From NCBI RefSeq assembly GCF_009882985.1, contig NZ_WTUZ01000010.1, forward strand, positions 868,352 to 932,351: a stretch of DNA of 64,000 nucleotides. The letters run 5' to 3'. Under the pieces are notes generated by a model. That model was not told where the DNA came from. It saw only the letters and a list, made by a program, of their open reading frames with translations, and made no database searches. Every line of letters begins with the position of its first letter. Position 1 is the stretch's first letter. This document shows positions 60,534-64,000 of this stretch, piece by piece. This DNA comes from Paenibacillus silvestris. GTDB taxonomy: Bacteria > Bacillota > Bacilli > Paenibacillales > NBRC-103111. The translations under genes and the position numbers were made by a program.

Positions 60534-61847
60534 TTACGGTCCCGCCACTTTGATCTCCGAAATATTCATCCCAAAATGCTTTTTAAATATTTTGCTAAAA
60601 TGCTCCGGCGATTCGTACCCGATTTCCTCCGAAATCTCATATCGGCGTTTATCTGTTGTGAGAATCAGCTGTTTCCCTTTTTCCATGCGCAGCTGGGTCA
60701 CATAATCCCAGATTCCCTGGCCCATCACTCTTTTAAACAGATAACTCAAATAATTGGGGCTCAAATGCACACTGTCTGCGATGTCCTGCAGCTTCAGCCC
60801 TTTATTGCAGAAATGATGGTCAATATACGTTTTCGTATCAAAAACTATGCGATTATTCGCCTCGTCCACCTGCGTGTTCGTTAAATTCTGCTCATTCGTC
60901 GTCTTCCCGATATCCTCTATGTAAAACATATAGTGGTCTTTCTGCGTCTCGCCCCACGTCAAGCTATCCATCGCTTCTTTATAGATGACCGGCCACTTGA
61001 TGATGCCTTCCTGAATGCGGCTGATGCCGATTTGGCATTTGACATTCACATATTTCTGCAAATTTGCATTCACCATTTGTGCAACCATCAACATCTGATT
61101 CGTTCCTTGCTTCTCCTCCTCAGGGATTTGCATCAATAAGGAAAAAGTGGAATTGTGCGTATTGAAAACAAGGTGGTTCCACTGGCTTGCGGTCTCTTCG
61201 ATAATATTCAATGCGGCGTACTTCAGAAGACTACGGTCTTTCAGTGTCGCAATCTCCTCATCTCTAATGCCGCCACGGTTCAAAAATAATTTGATCACCA
61301 ACATGCTGTAATGCGTACCTGACACACGATTTCCGAGCTTCTCCCTGATATCGGGCACTTCAGATTCATGAATGGTCCCCGTAACAATCTCGCTCAAATA
61401 ATAGTTCATTTCGAGCGTTGTAATGTCGGCCAATGTTCGGTTGCCTTCCCAATTGGAAAAATGCTGCTGCCGTTCTTCCTTTTCCTTCAGCAGCTTCGTT
61501 GTTACAGCAATTAGATGGGGCGGCGTAATTGGCTTAACCAAATATTCCTTAGCGCCGAAACGGATCGCTTTCTGGGCATATTCAAACTCGCCATGGGCGG
61601 ATAAAATGACAATCGGGATCGATGGATCTTCCATGAATATATTCTCAATTAATTCAATGCCATTCATCTTTTCCATCTGAATATCAGTAAACACGAGGTC
61701 AATTTTCTCCAAATGGATGAAATCGAGCGCCTCAAATCCGTTATAGGCAATAAAAACCTCGCCAATATCCAGTTTGGATTGCTTCAAAATCGTTGCAACA
61801 CCCTTACAAATCATCGGCTCGTCATCGACAACTAAAATATTTACCAT
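60534..61847 (-). CDS. YesN-type response regulator, AraC output domain
   Basis: The 437-residue protein has a receiver with Asp55 in LVFTDIQMEKMNG and Lys105 in YLVKP, a middle region, and a C-terminal AraC domain (LKLQDIADSVHLSPNYLSYLF and YEISEEIGYESPEHFSKIF). GAGGTGACC precedes the ATG. It is the first gene of the fourth importer operon; its probable kinase is the last gene at 55205. The pair flanks the transporter instead of lying together. Confidence 0.9.
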   Translation of the reverse strand: MVNILVVDDEPMICKGVATILKQSKLDIGEVFIAYNGFEALDFIHLEKIDLVFTDIQMEKMNGIELIENIFMEDPSIPIVILSAHGEFEYAQKAIRFGAKEYLVKPITPPHLIAVTTKLLKEKEERQQHFSNWEGNRTLADITTLEMNYYLSEIVTGTIHESEVPDIREKLGNRVSGTHYSMLVIKLFLNRGGIRDEEIATLKDRSLLKYAALNIIEETASQWNHLVFNTHNSTFSLLMQIPEEEKQGTNQMLMVAQMVNANLQKYVNVKCQIGISRIQEGIIKWPVIYKEAMDSLTWGETQKDHYMFYIEDIGKTTNEQNLTNTQVDEANNRIVFDTKTYIDHHFCNKGLKLQDIADSVHLSPNYLSYLFKRVMGQGIWDYVTQLRMEKGKQLILTTDKRRYEISEEIGYESPEHFSKIFKKHFGMNISEIKVAGP

Positions 61848-62063
61848 GGGTCACCTCGGCATTCGTTTCATGCATCCTCTTCATTTTATTGTACAACAAT
61901 TGGCTTTTCTATGGTTTTTATTACGGTTATTGTGTCGGATGTAACTGTGTGACCCACATGTTGAATGATTAGACCGATAGAGTGAGTGAGTACGCCTGCA
62001 GAGTGTACGAGTAACACACAGTGTCAATGACTGAGCCTAACCTTCAACGTTTGCGCGTGGGGT

Positions 62064-62182
62064 GGGAATTGGATATGGGGTTCCAACCGTTTTTTGAAAT
62101 CGTGTTACTTTGAATTGGTTTTTATGGTTGGAACACGATTTCAAATACGGGCGCTACGTTTTTCCACCCCATATCCATTCCC
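62064..62182. repeat. Composite inverted repeat with alternative pairings
   Basis: The outer arms GGGAATTGGATATGGGG (62064-62080) and CCCCATATCCATTCCC (62167-62182) are near-perfect complements. Inside, GTTCCAACC (62080-62088) pairs with GGTTGGAAC (62126-62134), and GAAATCGTGTT (62096-62106) pairs with AACACGATTTC (62132-62142). The last two pairings share bases and exclude each other. No gene is present here. Confidence 0.6.
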
Positions 62183-62308
62183 TTTTTGTTCTACTTGGTG
62201 TTGACTGCTACTTCTAATTCTTCACACTTGTTTCACGAGTGGAAGATCGAAGCCACACACCGTTTTGGGTCTCCGATACCTTAGATATTCCCGTGCATTC
62301 AGTTCTCA

Positions 62309-62489
62309 TTGGATGATTTCCAATGGGAACGGCTTTTAGATGGGTCATTTTCTCGTCTCGTTGGATGAAATCCAACGTGATCGACAAAAATGAGGCTAAA
62401 ACAAGCTAAAATCGTCTGTTGGTTGGATTTTGTCCAACGATAAGGACGAATTAGCACCTGTAATTGGGTTTTCATTGGAAATCGTCCAA
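62309..62489. repeat. Four-unit hairpin element, family B (copy 2)
   Basis: Palindromic units begin at 62309, 62361, 62423 and 62475 (spacing 52, 62, 52). They are TTGGATGATTTCCAA and TTGGATGAAATCCAA, then, inverted, TTGGACAAAATCCAA and TTGGACGATTTCCAA. The flanking stem bases vary together (CA with TG, CG with CG). Plan and orientation equal the copy at 30597. Confidence 0.85.
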
Positions 62490-62618
62490 TGAGTTGGGCT
62501 TGTAGCTGCCACTTTAACCACAACTCTTTAACAAAGTAACCATCACTCCTCCAAAGCAACCATCCCCCCTCCAAAGCAGCCATCACTTCTCCAAAGCAAC
62601 CAAAACAAACCAACACAT

Positions 62619-62656
62619 AAAAACCCGCCCCATCGGATACCGATGAGAACGGGTTT
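62619..62656 (-). terminator. Terminator of the fucose isomerase region
   Basis: On the minus strand AAACCCGTTCTCATCGG, a TAT loop and CCGATGGGGCGGGTTTTT form a strong stem. It lies just after the small ORF that follows fucI, so both may end here. Confidence 0.85.
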
Positions 62657-62670
62657 GCCAACCTACAATT

Positions 62671-62778
62671 CTATTTCATTTGCTGCAATAAATTCACGCG
62701 GTAAGCTTCACTTTCCAAGCCTTGAATCTCTCTGTACTCTTCTACCGTAAGCTGTGAGCCGTTCCACCGCCCCAGCAT
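62671..62778 (-). pseudogene. 35-residue ORF or C-terminal remnant downstream of fucI
   Basis: The frame reads MLGRWNGSQLTVEEYREIQG plus a short helical end, with a weak ribosome-binding site. Codon use looks protein-like, and the frame stays open for eight codons before the ATG. It may be the end of a decayed gene or a short gene co-transcribed with fucI. I do not recognise the family. Confidence 0.3.
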
Positions 62779-62840
62779 CGATCTGCCACTGCTAGCCGAT
62801 ATTCAAAGGGTGCGTACTTACAAGGCCACCTCAAATCCTC

Positions 62841-64000
62841 TTACTTGTATAAAGGACCGAAGGCGCTGCACGCTCTGAAATCTGCCCCCTCAGGATCGGA
62901 CGTTCCGAAATTGCTCCAAACGCGCGGACGGAACACTTGCTCTTTGGCCACATTATGCATGGAAACCGGAATTCTCAGAATAGCTGCCAACGTGATCAAG
63001 TCTGCGCCAATGTGACCGTAGCTGATTGAACCGTGGTTCGAACCCCAGTTATCCATAACGGAGTACACATCTGTGAATGACCCTTCTCCAGTCAAAATAG
63101 GAGCAAACCAAGTTGTCGGCCATGTTGAATCCGTGCGCTCATCTAATGTCTGATGAACGTCCTCAGGCAGATCCACCGAGTAGCCTTCGGCCAATTGCAG
63201 GACGGGCCCTAACCCCCTCACAAGGTTGATTCGGGACATGGTTACCGGCATTCCGCCTTTCGTCAGGAAGTCTGTCGAGTACCCGCCACCGCGGAAATAT
63301 TCGACGGAAGCTGGACGCCAAGATGTCGCTTTCAGACATTTGCCCACTTCTTCATCGGTGATTTCCCAAAAAGGCTTCATAACAGGCTGACCGTCACGCG
63401 TCATCTCACCGGTACCGTCGAGTGCTGCAGGACCTGAGTTGATTAAGTGAAGAATGCCGTCTTTGGCTGCACCGCTTAATGTGTGCCCCGTTACCCGTTT
63501 AACGGCGTCAGGACTCCAGTAGGTTCTTACATCAGCAAAAATTTGCGCTGTATTCGTCAGCAGGTTACCGAAAAGCATCGCTACTCCGTTAAGGCTGTCA
63601 TTCTCAGTTGCAACTAAAAAAGGCGCGCGTTTGCCGTTCCAGTCAAAGGACGTGTTCAGGATGGCTTCCATGAAGTCGCCGTTCGGGAAATGATCTGTCC
63701 AATGGCGCTGACCTTGGAAACCAGAGAGAATCGCGTTGTGACCAAGTGCTTCTTCGCCAAATTCAAGATCGTTCAGACGCGGATTGCCTATCATCAAATC
63801 CTTGACAATCAAGGACATTTTCACAACGGTCTCCCAATCTTGATCTTTTCTTTCACGGGTTGTTTGGATGGCGGCTGGATTCTTATCCGGTCCTTCTGCG
63901 CAATTCTCTTTGACCCAGCTTAATGCCAACTGGTACTCCTCCGGATCGAAAATTTCCTCGTCAATACGGCGAACAAGCTCCGACATATCCACATACTCGT
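62841..64000 (-). CDS. fucI: L-fucose isomerase (C-terminal two thirds, runs off window)
   Basis: The visible part is about 386 residues in an open frame to the right edge; the full enzyme is about 590. The FucI metal and catalytic sites are visible: Glu in [10 protein letters not shown], Asp in [13 protein letters not shown] and His in [13 protein letters not shown]. The end [16 protein letters not shown] then YGPLYK-like FGPLYK is typical. It converts L-fucose to L-fuculose in the cytoplasm (also D-arabinose to D-ribulose). The frame continues without a stop past a GTG at 63992, so that codon is internal and the true start lies outside. Confidence 0.93.
   Translation of the reverse strand, partial: EYVDMSELVRRIDEEIFDPEEYQLALSWVKENCAEGPDKNPAAIQTTRERKDQDWETVVKMSLIVKDLMIGNPRLNDLEFGEEALGHNAILSGFQGQRHWTDHFPNGDFMEAILNTSFDWNGKRAPFLVATENDSLNGVAMLFGNLLTNTAQIFADVRTYWSPDAVKRVTGHTLSGAAKDGILHLINSGPAALDGTGEMTRDGQPVMKPFWEITDEEVGKCLKATSWRPASVEYFRGGGYSTDFLTKGGMPVTMSRINLVRGLGPVLQLAEGYSVDLPEDVHQTLDERTDSTWPTTWFAPILTGEGSFTDVYSVMDNWGSNHGSISYGHIGADLITLAAILRIPVSMHNVAKEQVFRPRVWSNFGTSDPEGADFRACSAFGPLYK

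Overview
The window looks like a chromosome segment of a Gram-positive, endospore-forming soil or plant-polymer degrader of the Paenibacillus/Cohnella type. The reasons are lipobox-bearing sugar-binding proteins with strong GGAGG ribosome-binding sites, four YesM/YesN-type two-component systems, carbohydrate ABC transporters without their own ATPase, and a DUF421/DUF1657 pair typical of spore formers. There are no rRNA or tRNA genes, no CRISPR array, no prophage and no recognisable transposase. Most of the content is plant cell-wall (pectin) sugar catabolism, plus a few housekeeping genes and unusually structured intergenic DNA.

Layout. 1-2765: DUF421 start, DUF1657, two very small ORFs, a papain-like protease and a glycosyltransferase. 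3275-21409: a rhamnogalacturonan-type cluster like the B. subtilis yes/yte/lpl genes, with an acetylesterase, GH105 hydrolase, two ABC importers, GH42 galactosidase and two YesMN systems. 21489-30277: mixed genes (two DinB proteins, LysR, rhamnose mutarotase, MFS, ThuA, SDR, rpiA, HhH protein, MocR and a divergent LysE exporter). 31494-41710: a TRAP transporter operon, YesMN, a KdgF-like cupin, GH4 galacturonidase-like enzyme, AraC regulator and a class III aminotransferase. 41707-47650: PhyH dioxygenase with AraC regulator, then a kduI-deoR-kduD-isomerase operon. 48000-54546: two luciferase-like monooxygenases, one (SsuD-like) in an operon with a sugar ABC importer and a divergent AraC gene. 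55205-61847: a fourth sugar ABC importer flanked by its YesM and YesN. 62841-64000: the C-terminal two thirds of an L-fucose isomerase.

How it fits together. None of the glycoside-active enzymes here has a signal peptide, so oligosaccharides are probably imported first and trimmed inside the cell. RGAE removes acetyl groups, GH42 removes galactose, GH105 releases unsaturated galacturonate and GH4 removes saturated galacturonate. KdgF, KduI and KduD would then process the unsaturated uronate toward KDG. KdgK and KdgA are not in the window. Rhamnose mutarotase and fucose isomerase fit the deoxyhexose side. Matches to the CcpA cre consensus lie at the TRAP, YesM/KdgF and GH4 genes.

The most unusual signal is non-coding. 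Six intergenic sites carry complete ~175-185 bp elements, plus one partial copy. Each is built from four short units in two head-to-head pairs, with nearly fixed spacing (51/54/51 in family A, about 52/62/52 in families B and C, 50/64/50 in family D). In family B every unit is itself a palindrome, with compensatory arm changes. I know of no description of this architecture.
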